The notes under the pieces: model-generated
The model's database searches: none
What the model saw: the letters and a program-made list of their open reading frames with translations, nothing else
What the model was told of the DNA's origin: nothing
Shown here: positions 48,423 through 57,828 of the stretch, one piece after another
Position numbering within the stretch: position 1 is the stretch's first letter
How the letters are laid out: the number at the start of each line of letters is the position of its first letter
Source of the DNA: Medicago truncatula
Taxonomy: Eukaryota; Streptophyta; Magnoliopsida; Fabales; Fabaceae
Reading direction: 5' to 3'
Assembly (NCBI RefSeq): GCF_003473485.1
Contig: NC_053046.1
Coordinates: forward strand, 11,170,001 to 11,234,000
Length of the DNA: 64,000 bases
Translations under genes and position numbers: made by a program

Positions 48423-49282
48423 ACTATTACTTTTCTCACCCTATCTACTTCTCACGTGCCCTATAAATTTTACAGAAATGTTCATGGGATTTCGGATTAT
48501 AAAATTCGAACACATCCAAACTGTGTTCGGATTTTATAATCCGAAATATGTTTATGTATAATCAGCAATCAGAATCTCTCTCATTTCAGCAATTTTGAAT
48601 TTTACTTTTAAAAACAAACAAAAAACAAAGTAAAAAAAAATGATAAAAACATGTCAAATAAAATCATAAAAATACAAAAAAAAAAAGTCTAAAAATCAAA
48701 TAAAACTAATGCAAATTTTTTCGGATTTTTCTGAGAATATGAGAAATAAAAAAAAAATGAAAAATGGGTCTAAACGATTGAATTTTGAATTTTGAGGGGC
48801 GGAGTATCGTAAGAAGTCCCTTCAACGGGAGTCCTGATCCTTGATTTTCTGGAGAAGTTTCGGAGCAATCTAATCAAGTAGTTGAAAACCGAATTTTTTA
48901 CTAAGAACATCTAACAATTACCTAAAACAGAAGGATGAGAGTCAAGAAAATTAATATGGTCATTAAATCGGTTATCCATGTTACAAATAGACTCAGAATT
49001 TATGCTGATACAGTTCGGATTATATAATCCAAAGTGTTTTTCCTCTGAAAATGGGTGATTATGGGATGTTCGAATTCTATAATCCGAAAAAAGCAAGGAA
49101 CGCGCCCTATTTTTTGAGGTTTTCGGATTATAAAATCTGAATCTATGATTAACTAAAAAAAAAATTCACCACATAACAAAGGAATGACTCAGTTCATATT
49201 CTAAAATTCGAAAATCATTTGGACATTTTCGGAAAAAAAAATAGGGTGCGTGAGAAATGAGTAGCTTGCAAAAAGTAATAGT
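48423..49282. mobile_element. TIR element packed with TTCGGATTATAA palindromes
   Basis: The ends are inverted: ACTATTACTTTTCTCACCCT at the left and, reversed, ACTATTACTTTTTGCAAGCT at the right. The similarity runs on for about 60 bp (..TTCTCACG(T/C)(G/A)CCCTAT..). Flanks resemble an ATTTTTTTA/ATTTTTTAA duplication, weak because of low complexity. Inside, the word TTCGGATTATAA..TCCGAA occurs at least six times (48488-48550, 49014-49030, 49067-49087, 49114-49130, 49177-49193). No coding capacity. Confidence 0.6.
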
Positions 49283-49299
49283 TATTTTTTAATAACAAA

Positions 49300-49640
49300 A
49301 AGGAAGAAAAGGACTAAGGCCCAATTCGAAGAAGTACAAATGGTTGTTTTTTTCTTCTTCCAAACTGTACAAATGGGTTAAAGGGGTGGAAATTCTTCTA
49401 TCCTCCCCCCTTTAGGATTTGTTTGAACAAACTTGGCAAGGAAATAGCCTAACTTGTTGCCATCCCTTTTGGTATGCAAAAAGGAGAGAAGGTCGAAAGT
49501 AGAGCTCAAGTCTCAACATTCCTAAAACAGGTTTGAAGATGGTGATTGCTCATCTCCCCCCTTGTATGCTTAAATCTACCAAAATATATTACCAAAAGCT
49601 TGCTTTCAATAAAATGTCGCGTTCTCTCAAAAAAAAAAAA
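49300..49640 (+). mobile_element. Retroposed 3' end with poly(A)
   Basis: The segment ends TTTCAATAAAATG..GCGTTCTCTC followed by thirteen A (about 49629-49641): a polyadenylation signal about 20 bp before a tail, as in LINE 3' ends. No coding part is recognisable and the 5' border is unknown. The last bases before the tail, TCTCTC, match the micro-insertion at 33585-33626. Confidence 0.55.
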
Positions 49641-49804
49641 AATCGCGCACATTAGGGGAGTTGGATGAACAATCACCTTTGAAGATACCCATACTTTTAA
49701 ATAGAAGTTAAGGTTGTAAAAATGAATGAAAATCAGATCAACCTGAGATTAAACCTTATGATAATTCACGAGTAACACTCTTCTATAAAAATTCAATCGA
49801 TTTA

Positions 49805-50010
49805 GGACTTGTTTAAATTGGTCTTGTTTTTAGTTTATCTAGTATAAGTACTTGTGAGATCATTTGTGAGAGTGTTTGAAAACAACTTATGCCATATCCC
49901 TAAATTGTTTTGAACTTATATAAAAACACTTTAACATTGTCTTTATTTTGTTACAGAAATAGCTTATATATAGTGTAAAAAAACTTTTACATATAAGCAC
50001 TTATAACATA
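49805..50010. mobile_element. Partial Tourist-like MITE
   Basis: It starts TTA then GGACTTGTTTAAATTGGTCT and continues TTTATCTAGTATAAGTACTTGTGAGA.., parallel to the copy at 16157. The right terminus is not recognisable. Confidence 0.5.
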
Positions 50011-50375
50011 TTCACTTTTTATTTTGAATGGCAAAGATGAATATATCAATCCATCTATCTATACCCCTCACATACAAACTTATACTATATTGTAAAGTAA
50101 ACTTGAGTTTTTCTTGAACTAGCATTATGATGATGTGACATCTTTAAAAAAACCTCACACATTTTTATTTTAAATCATTCTTCTTTCAATTCTTTTGATC
50201 TCTTTATTATATCGTTAATGAAGGATAATTTTGTAAGATCACTTGTAATTTCTCTTTTCAATACTAAATAAAATACATTTCTTAATATGTATATAAATGT
50301 CAAAATGACTTATAATAAAATACAAATATCATTTATTGATCGATCATACCCATAGACTATGGATGTAAATGTATC

Positions 50376-50858
50376 TTAAATTAGGGATTCCACTATGAGT
50401 CGAAAATCATCCAAGCTCACAGCTCCATCACCATCCATATCAAGAGAAGCAACAACATTCTCACATTTCTCTAAAGACAAAGCAAGACCAAAATTTCCCA
50501 TCGCCTCATGTAGCTCTTCCCCAGTCAAAATCTCATTCCCATCTTCATCCAAAGCTTCAAATGCTGCACTTAGAACATTTGCAAGATTCCCAGTCTCCAA
50601 ACCCTTTGTGTTCATCTCTAAGAACTCACTTATACATAATAACCCATCTTTGTTCTTGTCACCTTGTTGCATCATTGCTCTCACTTCTTGTTCACTAGCT
50701 TTGTACCCTAGTGACCCCATGATTCCTCCTAGCTCTGCCTCGTTAATGGACCCGTCGTTGTCTCCGTCGAAAGCTTTGAATGCTTCTATTAGTGATAGAA
50801 CTTGATTGAGTGTCTCCATTTCAACAGAGAGATGAGAACTCACTTGAGCCATTTGCAT
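50376..50858 (-). CDS. Calmodulin-like EF-hand protein (CML29-like)
   Basis: A single-exon gene of 160 aa with four EF-hand loops: residues 31-42 (DGDNDGSINEAE), 67-78 (DKNKDGLLCISE), 104-115 (DEDGNEILTGEE) and 140-151 (DMDGDGAVSLDD). Loops 1 and 2 are canonical. Loop 3 has Glu where Gly is expected at position 6. Loop 4 ends in Asp instead of Glu. So Ca2+ affinity should differ between lobes. No signal peptide, membrane segment or lipidation site is visible, so it is presumably a cytosolic Ca2+ sensor. The first ATG gives MQMAQVSSHL; the second Met (residue 3) starts MAQVSS, which is the likelier family start. A TATA-like TATTTATAG on the minus strand lies at about 50911-50919. The CML29 label is from memory of the family and could be a sister CML. 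Confidence 0.88.
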   Translation of the reverse strand: MQMAQVSSHLSVEMETLNQVLSLIEAFKAFDGDNDGSINEAELGGIMGSLGYKASEQEVRAMMQQGDKNKDGLLCISEFLEMNTKGLETGNLANVLSAAFEALDEDGNEILTGEELHEAMGNFGLALSLEKCENVVASLDMDGDGAVSLDDFRLIVESLI

Positions 50859-51401
50859 GAATTGAAACTTGGAATATTAATGTGGTACGCTACAATTGTC
50901 TATTGCAACTATAAATAGATGATAACAGGAAGAAAAAAAATATGCTATTGTTCGCATTTGTGTGATTATGTGGATATTCTAGGAATAGAATCTAATGCTT
51001 GCAAAAGTTAATTTACTCTTATCTTCGCCTTTTTTTTTCTTTAGGATCGAATAAAGTTAGACAATCTTTTTTTTAAAAAAAACAAAAGGAATATAGTGCA
51101 AAGCATCAATATGATATGATAGAACAATATATCCGAACAATATTGACACTTCAGGCCTCTCACCTATCGACTACAACACCCTTTAAATTTTATTCATCCA
51201 ATAAATGTTATTGAATAATAATAAGAAAAGATAAAAGAGATACAAACTTGTGGGACTAACCAAAACTCAAGATAAAAAGCATAAATAATCTATACTTCAT
51301 TAAAAATCTAACCAGAAAAATCCAATCCAATTGGATAAAATCTGGAGAGAAAGAGTGCAGATCAAAAGCAACAATCCAAAAGAAATCAACAAAATCTAAA
51401 T

Positions 51402-51567
51402 TATGATAAACCATTTTTTTTTGGTCAAGTAGCCTAGTGGCTAGAGCTCACACAATTAAATTGTGGAGAAGTTGAGTGTCTGGGGTTTGAACCCCAGCCC
51501 CTGCATATAATATGCAATATTCCTATCAACTGAGCTAAGCTCACGGGGGATATGATAAACCATTTTT
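51402..51567 (-). mobile_element. tRNA-derived SINE with flanking duplication (copy 2)
   Basis: The minus strand runs from CCCCGTGAGCTTAGCTCAGT (A box), through GGGGTTTGAACCCCAG-type B box, to GGCTACTTGACC and a poly(A) seen as the T run at 51413-51422. ATGATAAACCATTTTT flanks it at 51403-51418 and 51552-51567. It is about 85% like copy 1 by eye. Confidence 0.85.
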
Positions 51568-51903
51568 ATTCCTTTTAAAAACACAATGACAAATTTGGTA
51601 AGTGGATTAAATTGTTTCAAGTAATAAGTTATTGTTTTCGTAGAGATTGTCGTTTTTTACTAAGTAATTTACTAAACTTATAATTAAAAATTGCAAATTG
51701 TGGGGAGTTTGCAAGATTGTTTGATTGCTACAAAAATTAAAAGAGTTTTGATTCATATTTTTAACGGGGATTAGAATTCTTTGAATATCCTTTTTGTATT
51801 TGTTGGACTGGTGCATGTTCCTAAATCAATTACTACCTGAGATTTATATTTACGATAGTCAACCGAAGGCCTACATCCTAAATTGGGTATTAAACTTATA
51901 TTA

Positions 51904-52080
51904 TGTCATATTGCTCCACTACACGAGTAAGGACTTATAGCCGAGGATGAACATCATGTGTCATATTACTCCGCTACGTGAGTAGGGACTTATACTCTCA
52001 CACACGTTGTAGTTGTTAGATGTCGTAATACTCCACAATAGATAGTTGAGACTTATACTCTCACAGACGTCTTAGACGTT
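51904..52080. repeat. Degenerate tandem repeat, three units of about 55-62 bp
   Basis: Units start at about 51904, 51959 and 52021. Each has TGTC(A/G)TA.T(A/G)CTCC.C.A, then (A/G)AG(T/G)..GACTTATA, with CTCACA(C/G)ACGT in the last two. No coding sense found. Confidence 0.6.
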
Positions 52081-52293
52081 TAACCTAATCATAGAAGAGA
52101 AATTCTCAATCTCTAAACAAATACTCAAGCAAATTATATAACTATTCAAGTTAAATGTATGACATGAATCGCATAAATTCTAACATAGGATCAAATTCAA
52201 GTTTTGGGAATTTGAAAGGCATTGCAACTGGTATATAAAATAAATATAATTCAAATAATATAGAATAAAGGAGATTATCATGCTCTTGTAAAA

Positions 52294-52380
52294 CAATCCA
52301 ACAAATAATAAAAGTTCATCTGAATACATAATCAGTTTACAATCCAACAAATAATAAAAGTTCATCTGAATACATAATCA
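52294..52380. repeat. Perfect 41-bp direct repeat, period 46
   Basis: A 41-bp unit beginning CAATCCAACAAATAATAAAA occurs at 52294-52334 and 52340-52380 with GTTTA between. The copies are identical, so the duplication is recent. Confidence 0.9.
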
Positions 52381-52404
52381 CAAGAAATAAAATAAGAACA
52401 TATT

Positions 52405-52640
52405 ATTGGAAAAAACTCAAGTCTCATATCGGATAAATAAATAATAGTTTATATAAAGGAGACAATCCTCACTTTACAAGCTGGTTTTGTAAAAATGAGT
52501 TAGTTCCCAATTTCAACATGGTAATTCAAGGGTCGCCTTCACGCACCAAACCCAAAAAGTGTTGGGCGTAAGGGAGTGTATTGGAATAGTTTACGTAGAG
52601 GAGGCAATCCTCACATACACTGGTATATAAAAATGACATA
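52405..52640 (+). mobile_element. Candidate LTR/TRIM fragment (AGTCTCATATCGG family)
   Basis: It begins TTGGAAAAAACTCAAGTCTC and ATATCGGATAAATAAAT, then GACAATCCTCACTTTACAAG. This word set is widespread in legume genomes as a non-autonomous LTR-type repeat. Inside, the block GTTTATATAAAGGAGACAATCCTCAC..TGGTTTTGTAAAAATGA is partly repeated at about 52589-52637. Borders uncertain. Confidence 0.45.
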
Positions 52641-53006
52641 AGCACGTTTATCAAAACATGACCTTAGAGATAAAATACGTTTCTCTAAAAAATTAAGCTA
52701 AACATATCGGTGGAGTTACTGCCAAAATACAAGCTTGCTGCTCATTTTCATGATAGTCCCAATATATTTGACTGTGTACCAAGTTTTATTGCCAACATTA
52801 TTTTTAATAAAATGCAATGGTCAACATTTTTGTCAAAAAGAAAGAAAACTAAACTCCAAAACTTTAAGCCAATATCATGGTCTAAAATTGATAAAATAAA
52901 AAACATGTAAATAAGCTGATTCCTTCTACAAATGCATTAACTAATATAATCAAGTATGGTAAGACAAATAATATATAGGAAGAAAAAAAAAAAAAAAAAA
53001 AAGAAG

Positions 53007-53857
53007 CTAATCCTTCTGAGAACCACCTCTAAGTGATTTCCAAAAAACAGGCCAATTCTTTTGTGCTTCAGTCCATCCCAAAAGTGACCCTTCCCTCAAT
53101 GGATCCCAACTAGCAGAAACAATCCCATAACTCACTCCTAAAAGTGCAGACCCAAAAAAGAAGAAAGACACAAGAAATGGAACCCAATTTGGCACATCAA
53201 TTTTCAAACCAACTTTAAGATAGTAAAAAAATGGAAAGAACAAAAGTCCAACACTTAATGGAATCCCAACAGACAATGCCATTCTCCCTATCATTCTGTT
53301 TGTCACTACTTCAGGAATGATTCCTTGCTCTCTTCTATCTTCTTCTTCTTCATATTCTTCATCATCATCTTCATCTTCTTCTTCTTTGTTCTTTTTGAGG
53401 TTCTTAATTGTCTTGTTTTTTTTCTTTGGGGAAGGTCCAAATCCCTTTGGACCCTTTAAGGTTGATTGTATAGGTACAATGTGAGAGAAGTGAAACTGTG
53501 ATGATCTATGAATAGAGAAGTGAGACTTGTTGGTGAGTATATAAATGGTGTTGTGCCTAACATGCTGCAGTTAATAATAATATTATAGCAATTAGAATCA
53601 TAGTTATGATTAAATTGTACATTTTAAAAGCATAGTCCTATGTGGTAACATCATACATAATTCCTAAGTTGTTGATATTTCTCTATGCTTAAAAATGAGA
53701 TAGAAAGAAAACATCAATCTTAAAACATTTTGAGAACTTGAAAGGAGTGAATAATAATATATGTATGTTGCAAAGTTGAATAGAGAAAAGAGATAGAAGG
53801 AACCTTGTGAAGAAATTGTGGATTGAGAATTGTAGAGGGAGTTGTAGTAGTCATCAT
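53007..53857 (-). CDS. PAM68-like photosystem II assembly protein, chloroplastic
   Basis: Minus-strand exons 53857-53804 and 53564-53007 give 612 nt, 203 aa. PAM68 proteins sit in the thylakoid membrane and help insert or assemble photosystem II core subunits with early assembly partners. The N-terminal 50 residues are rich in Thr, Ser and His with few acids, as in a transit peptide. Next come a basic stretch (KKKNKTIKNLKKNK, about 65-78) and an acidic run (about 79-96). Two membrane segments follow, at about 112-132 and 145-167, joined by YYLKVGLKIDVPNWVPF, and then a soluble end with SWDPLREGSLLGW. Arabidopsis PAM68 is 214 aa. The exon 1 donor (AAG|GTTCCT) is non-consensus beyond GT. Exon 1 is supported by the in-frame MMTTTTPSTILNP start. 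An A run of about 20 lies 4-24 bp after the stop. Confidence 0.88.
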
Positions 53858-54221
53858 GGTATGGTATGATATGTGTTTATGGATGAAGATTACAACATAG
53901 GTGGCATGTTTATTTTTGAGTAGAAACCCAGTAGAATAGTGAGAGTGAGATAATAATAGGTACTCCAGAGGATAAGGTTGTGAAGGATTCTATCTATCTC
54001 TCTTCCCCACTCTTCAAAAATTTGTTTCCTTTTATTTTAGGATATCCTGCATCACTAAAACGACGCCGTACTCTAATTAAAAATTAAAATGGAAACAAAA
54101 TCAAGTATTTTTTCTTTAAAATAAAAAATAAAAAAATCTTGTGAAATAGCCCAGTTGACATAAACATACCGGCATACGGAGGTTAGACTTTTTTTCTTAA
54201 ATAAAGAAGGTTTATATTTTA

Positions 54222-54435
54222 GAGCATGTTTGGTTTGAGTTTATTTTAAACTTATGAAAAAGAGTTTGTCCAAATAATTAACCTTTTGTATTAATTCATA
54301 ATATTTTACTAACAAAATTTATATATTCATAAGTTGTTTTTTGTAAACTACCTTAACTAACTTATAAATTAATGTTTATTTATTTTTATAAATTATTTTG
54401 CATAAGTTCTAAAATAAGATTATCCAAACAGACCC
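54222..54435. mobile_element. Tourist-like MITE
   Basis: Ends GAGCATGTTTGGTTTGAG and, reversed, GGGTCTGTTTGGATAATC. TTA on both sides (54219-54221 and 54436-54438). 214 bp. Confidence 0.75.
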
Positions 54436-55660
54436 TTATTTTAAATCTATTTACCTAAAACCTCAAATAACAGTCCATTCGGAGCTTTTTCGACGTACTA
54501 TATCGAGCTACTTAAGTAAATATGAATAATATTATTATATTATATTTGTATTTTGAATTAAATTATTTTTTTTAACCTTTTTAGTAATTTAAACTTATTA
54601 TATATATATATATTAATTTTTCACATATATTATTATAAATTAGAAGTGAAATATGAGTTATTATATAGTCAAATTCTCTAAAAGTTTAAGTTAAATATCT
54701 AAAGGGGGTTTAATCCCATTGATCTATTAGTTCCCTATTCTATTTCAATTTAGACATTACTTATTTAACGATGTTTATATGAAATCAGTTTTTAAACAGG
54801 TTAGTAGATCATATGAAGTTTTCAAAAGGTCTTACAAAGGCAGACTCGACCTAGCATATTCCCACCTCTAGTAGTAGTAAACAAGGGTCGGGGTTCAGAT
54901 CCATGATAAAAACTTTTCGGTTAATCAAAATATTAGGATTATTCTACATTTAATTTGAATTGATTTTGAACTCTCCAACAAGTCGGTCCTAGTTCTCTTT
55001 CTCTAGTTTCTCTCTTCTATTCTCATCATTGAAGGGGTGGTTTTGGGTCAATTTTTGACCTGAAATCACCTATATTAATCTTTTTGTCTCTATATCAACT
55101 AAATAAGTGATTTTCACGCAGATCTAAGTTTTTTCCTTCGTGAGTTCGTCGTTTGAGTGTGGTGTTGTGTTGTTTGTCGTCTTGTACAATGTTGTTTAAT
55201 CTCTTGTCTTGTTGTTGCGGTGTCTGTTTGGTTCATATTGAAAGACCAGTTATTCAATAAATGATTTGGGTGTCAACGTTGTAGATCCGGAAACATGAGT
55301 ATTTCGATCACTTTAAATTTATCGTATTATTTGTAAGCATTTTGTCGTTGTATGTTATTAACTTTGATGTTGTAAATTTGTTGGCAGGTTTATCATTTAC
55401 GTTTTTAACGATATTAAATGATATTTTCTATCAATTTGAATGAATGAATATTTTTATTTTTTTTTGTCAAAAAATAAAATCGATTTTGAGACAAAAATTA
55501 TGATGTAACTCAATTCGATTTAATTTTTTTTTTCTTCAAAAAAATTGATCAAGTACGATTAAATCTGACTAACATATTATAATCAAAATAACATAAGAAA
55601 AATTGATATTTAGTTTAATTGTGAGGTAACAAATATCATTTATTTTGTTTCCGTCCAAAA

Positions 55661-55705
55661 GAAAATATCAACTTTCTTTTTTTGACAAATTAATGAAAAT
55701 ATCAA
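55661..55705. repeat. Micro-insertion with 11-bp direct repeats
   Basis: GAAAATATCAA at 55661-55671 and 55695-55705 flanks 23 bp: CTTTC, T run, GACAAATTAAT. Reversed it reads ATTAATTTGTC-A(n), the TTTGTC tail motif again. Confidence 0.6.
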
Positions 55706-56113
55706 TAATCTTGTTAACATATTAAACAGTATTACACAAAACAATATGTTAAAAGTAAGACGGTTTCTAAGATGGAAAAGTAGTTTATATCAAGGAAAAA
55801 TGATTAAAAATTAGTCTTCATGTACTTAACTCACTTAGCAAGAAATAATATATAAAAATTTCTCCTATATAAAATCTTTTATAGTATAATATACTCGTTC
55901 TTACAACTCAGATTATTCGATAGTTGTTGATAAAAAAAAAAAAAAAAAATCATTAGTGCCACAAAACTCAAATTATATTTATTTTCTCTTTTTGTCGAAT
56001 CAATATCACTTAAATGACTTATGCGTTAAGATACAAGGATGCAAGGGGCTCTGAACTTCGGCTCAAACTTGCTAACGTATGTGGTCATTAAAGTTTCGAG
56101 CAACTTTCACTCT

Positions 56114-56146
56114 TTGTATCCGATGTTCACATAACATCGGATACAA
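56114..56146. other. Perfect 14-bp inverted repeat (hairpin)
   Basis: TTGTATCCGATGTT (56114-56127) and its exact complement AACATCGGATACAA (56133-56146) are separated by CACAT. It lies 334 bp upstream of the ASHR2-like start codon, in a patch of higher GC content. No flanking T run, so it is not an obvious terminator. Role unknown. Confidence 0.85.
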
Positions 56147-56479
56147 CATCTCGTTTGAGGGGCTCCGTCGACATACTTCATCAACACTAGTAGTCGTTCA
56201 AGATTCACATCGGATCATTGACACATGACCCAATTGAACCAACCACCACCTAGTTAAATAAATCAACAAACAATACGTTAATATAATATTTTATCCTATC
56301 CTAATTAATAAGAAAATGTTTAAATCTCTTTGTTGCATTATCAGATCTGTGGATGCTCATCCTCTCGCCTATTCTCTCTCTTCAATCATATCCCACTATT
56401 CACACTTTGGACATTACATTACTAAACCTTAAAACTTAAAGTTTGTGAAGTGTAGCCAATTAATCCATACACAATACTC

Positions 56480-57553
56480 ATGGCTGCTCAAACTTCAACC
56501 TCTCTCTTGAGATTGGAGCACATACCTAACAAAGGTAGAGGCCTTATTGCAACACAAGATCTCAAAGCTGGCCAAATAATCCTCACTGAATCCCCTCTTC
56601 TTCTCTATTCTGCTACACCTCTTTTCTCTCATACACCCTCCCCTTATTGTCACAACTGCTTCAGAACCTTACCACCTTCACAAACATTTCAATGTCCTTC
56701 TTGCTCAAACTACCTTTTCTGCAGCCAAAAATGCCTCTCCATTGCCCTCAATTCCTCTCATTCATCTTGGACATGTCAAACACTCTCTCATCTTCAAAAC
56801 CCTACTTCACCATTATCAGAAAAACCTTGTGAACTTCAAGTTCAAGCTCGTTTGATTGTTGCTGCTTACAATCTTGCTATTCACACCCCTTCAAAACTTC
56901 AAACTTTACTTTCACTTCATGGTAATCCTAATGATCAAGATTCCATAGTTGATAATGCTAAGTTTCTTCATTCTCTTATCTCACCTTTTTGTTCACCCCA
57001 CATGAATTTTTCAGCTGAACTAGCTGCTAAAATCATTGCCAAAGAAAGATTGAACTCTTTTTGCTTGATGGAGCCTTATTCCCAAAAGGGTCCTCAAAGA
57101 TCCATTAAGGCTTATGGAATTTACCAAAAAGCTACTTTTTTTAACCATGGTTGTATCCCTAATGCATGCAGGTTTGATTATGTGGAAAGTGGTGAACCTG
57201 GTGATGAACATAATACTGATATTGTTATTAGGTTGATTAAGGATGTTGGTGTTGGAAGTGAGATTTGTATAAGCTATTTTAGGATTAATAAGGATTATTC
57301 AACAAGGAAAAAGATTTTAATGGAGGATTATGGTTTTACTTGTGAATGTGATAGGTGCAAGATTGAAGCAAGTTGGAATGATGGAGAGAACAAGTACAGT
57401 GATCTGCCACATGTGATTTTCTTATCTAAGTTTGTTTGTGATAAGGAGAATTGTGCAGGTACTATGGCTCCTCTGCCTCCAAAAGATGGTGAAAAATCTA
57501 ACGTTCTTGAGTGTAATTTTTGTGGTAATTTGAAAGTTGACCTTGCTACTTAG
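56480..57553 (+). CDS. ASHR2-like SET/MYND protein methyltransferase
   Basis: Intronless gene, 357 aa. The SET domain is split by a MYND zinc finger, as in SMYD/ASHR proteins. N-terminal SET part LEHIPNKGRGLIATQDLKAG (12-31) and ESPLLLYS (37-44). MYND Cys pattern at C57, C60, C72, C75, C81 and C85 with His/Cys at about 94-99. C-terminal SET motifs: the knot-forming FNHGCIPNACRFDY (221-234), EICISYF (261-267) and a post-SET DYGFTCECDRC (283-293). A second Cys pair (C345, C348) ends the protein. The usual family length is about 400 aa; an acidic insert seen in the Arabidopsis protein is shorter here. Arabidopsis ASHR2 is annotated as a histone-lysine methyltransferase, with activity not firmly shown. 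The stop codon is the target-site copy of a MITE (see 57554). Confidence 0.9.
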   Translation: MAAQTSTSLLRLEHIPNKGRGLIATQDLKAGQIILTESPLLLYSATPLFSHTPSPYCHNCFRTLPPSQTFQCPSCSNYLFCSQKCLSIALNSSHSSWTCQTLSHLQNPTSPLSEKPCELQVQARLIVAAYNLAIHTPSKLQTLLSLHGNPNDQDSIVDNAKFLHSLISPFCSPHMNFSAELAAKIIAKERLNSFCLMEPYSQKGPQRSIKAYGIYQKATFFNHGCIPNACRFDYVESGEPGDEHNTDIVIRLIKDVGVGSEICISYFRINKDYSTRKKILMEDYGFTCECDRCKIEASWNDGENKYSDLPHVIFLSKFVCDKENCAGTMAPLPPKDGEKSNVLECNFCGNLKVDLAT

Positions 57554-57679
57554 GTCTTATTTGGATTGGTTTATCTGAGCTACTATGTACTTGTATAAGC
57601 ATTTTGTGAGACTGTTTATGGAAACAATATTGCAATTATGCTATAAGTGATTGATTTTATTGTTTATCCAAACATGGTC
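57554..57679. mobile_element. Tourist-like MITE inserted exactly at the ASHR2 stop codon
   Basis: Ends GTCTTATTTGGATTGGTTTA and, reversed, GACCATGTTTGGATAAAC. TAG lies on both sides: 57551-57553 (the gene's stop codon) and 57680-57682. The element therefore forms the first 126 bp of the 3' untranslated region. TAG departs from the usual TWA target, so the exact border could shift by a base or two. Confidence 0.7.
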
Positions 57680-57828
57680 TAGTCTTTTCAATGGAACTTT
57701 TCAGCTTTTATCTTCTTTTCTATATGTGCATTGTGAATGTGTGTGATTGCCCTTGTCTTGTAGCCATGGTTAGAGAAAGTAACATATTGCAATTCTGTGT
57801 TGCAATTCTGTATTGCCCTTGTCTAGTA

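Larger units (their letters stand above)
53858..56113. other. Intergenic between PAM68 and ASHR2 genes
   Basis: The two genes are divergently transcribed, 2.6 kb apart. It holds a Tourist-like MITE (54222-54435), a micro-insertion (55661-55705) and AT-rich DNA. No gene seen. Confidence 0.5.

Noticed and set aside
50395..50805. 136-codon open frame opposite the calmodulin-like gene
   Set aside because: It is the antisense shadow of the EF-hand coding sequence and resembles no protein.
56114..56146. Hairpin as a microRNA precursor
   Set aside because: The stem is only 14 bp, too short for a plant microRNA foldback.
57551..57553. Initial reading that the MITE truncated the ASHR2-like protein
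   Set aside because: Removing the element and one TAG copy leaves the same TAG stop in frame, and the C-terminus is close to the family's normal end.
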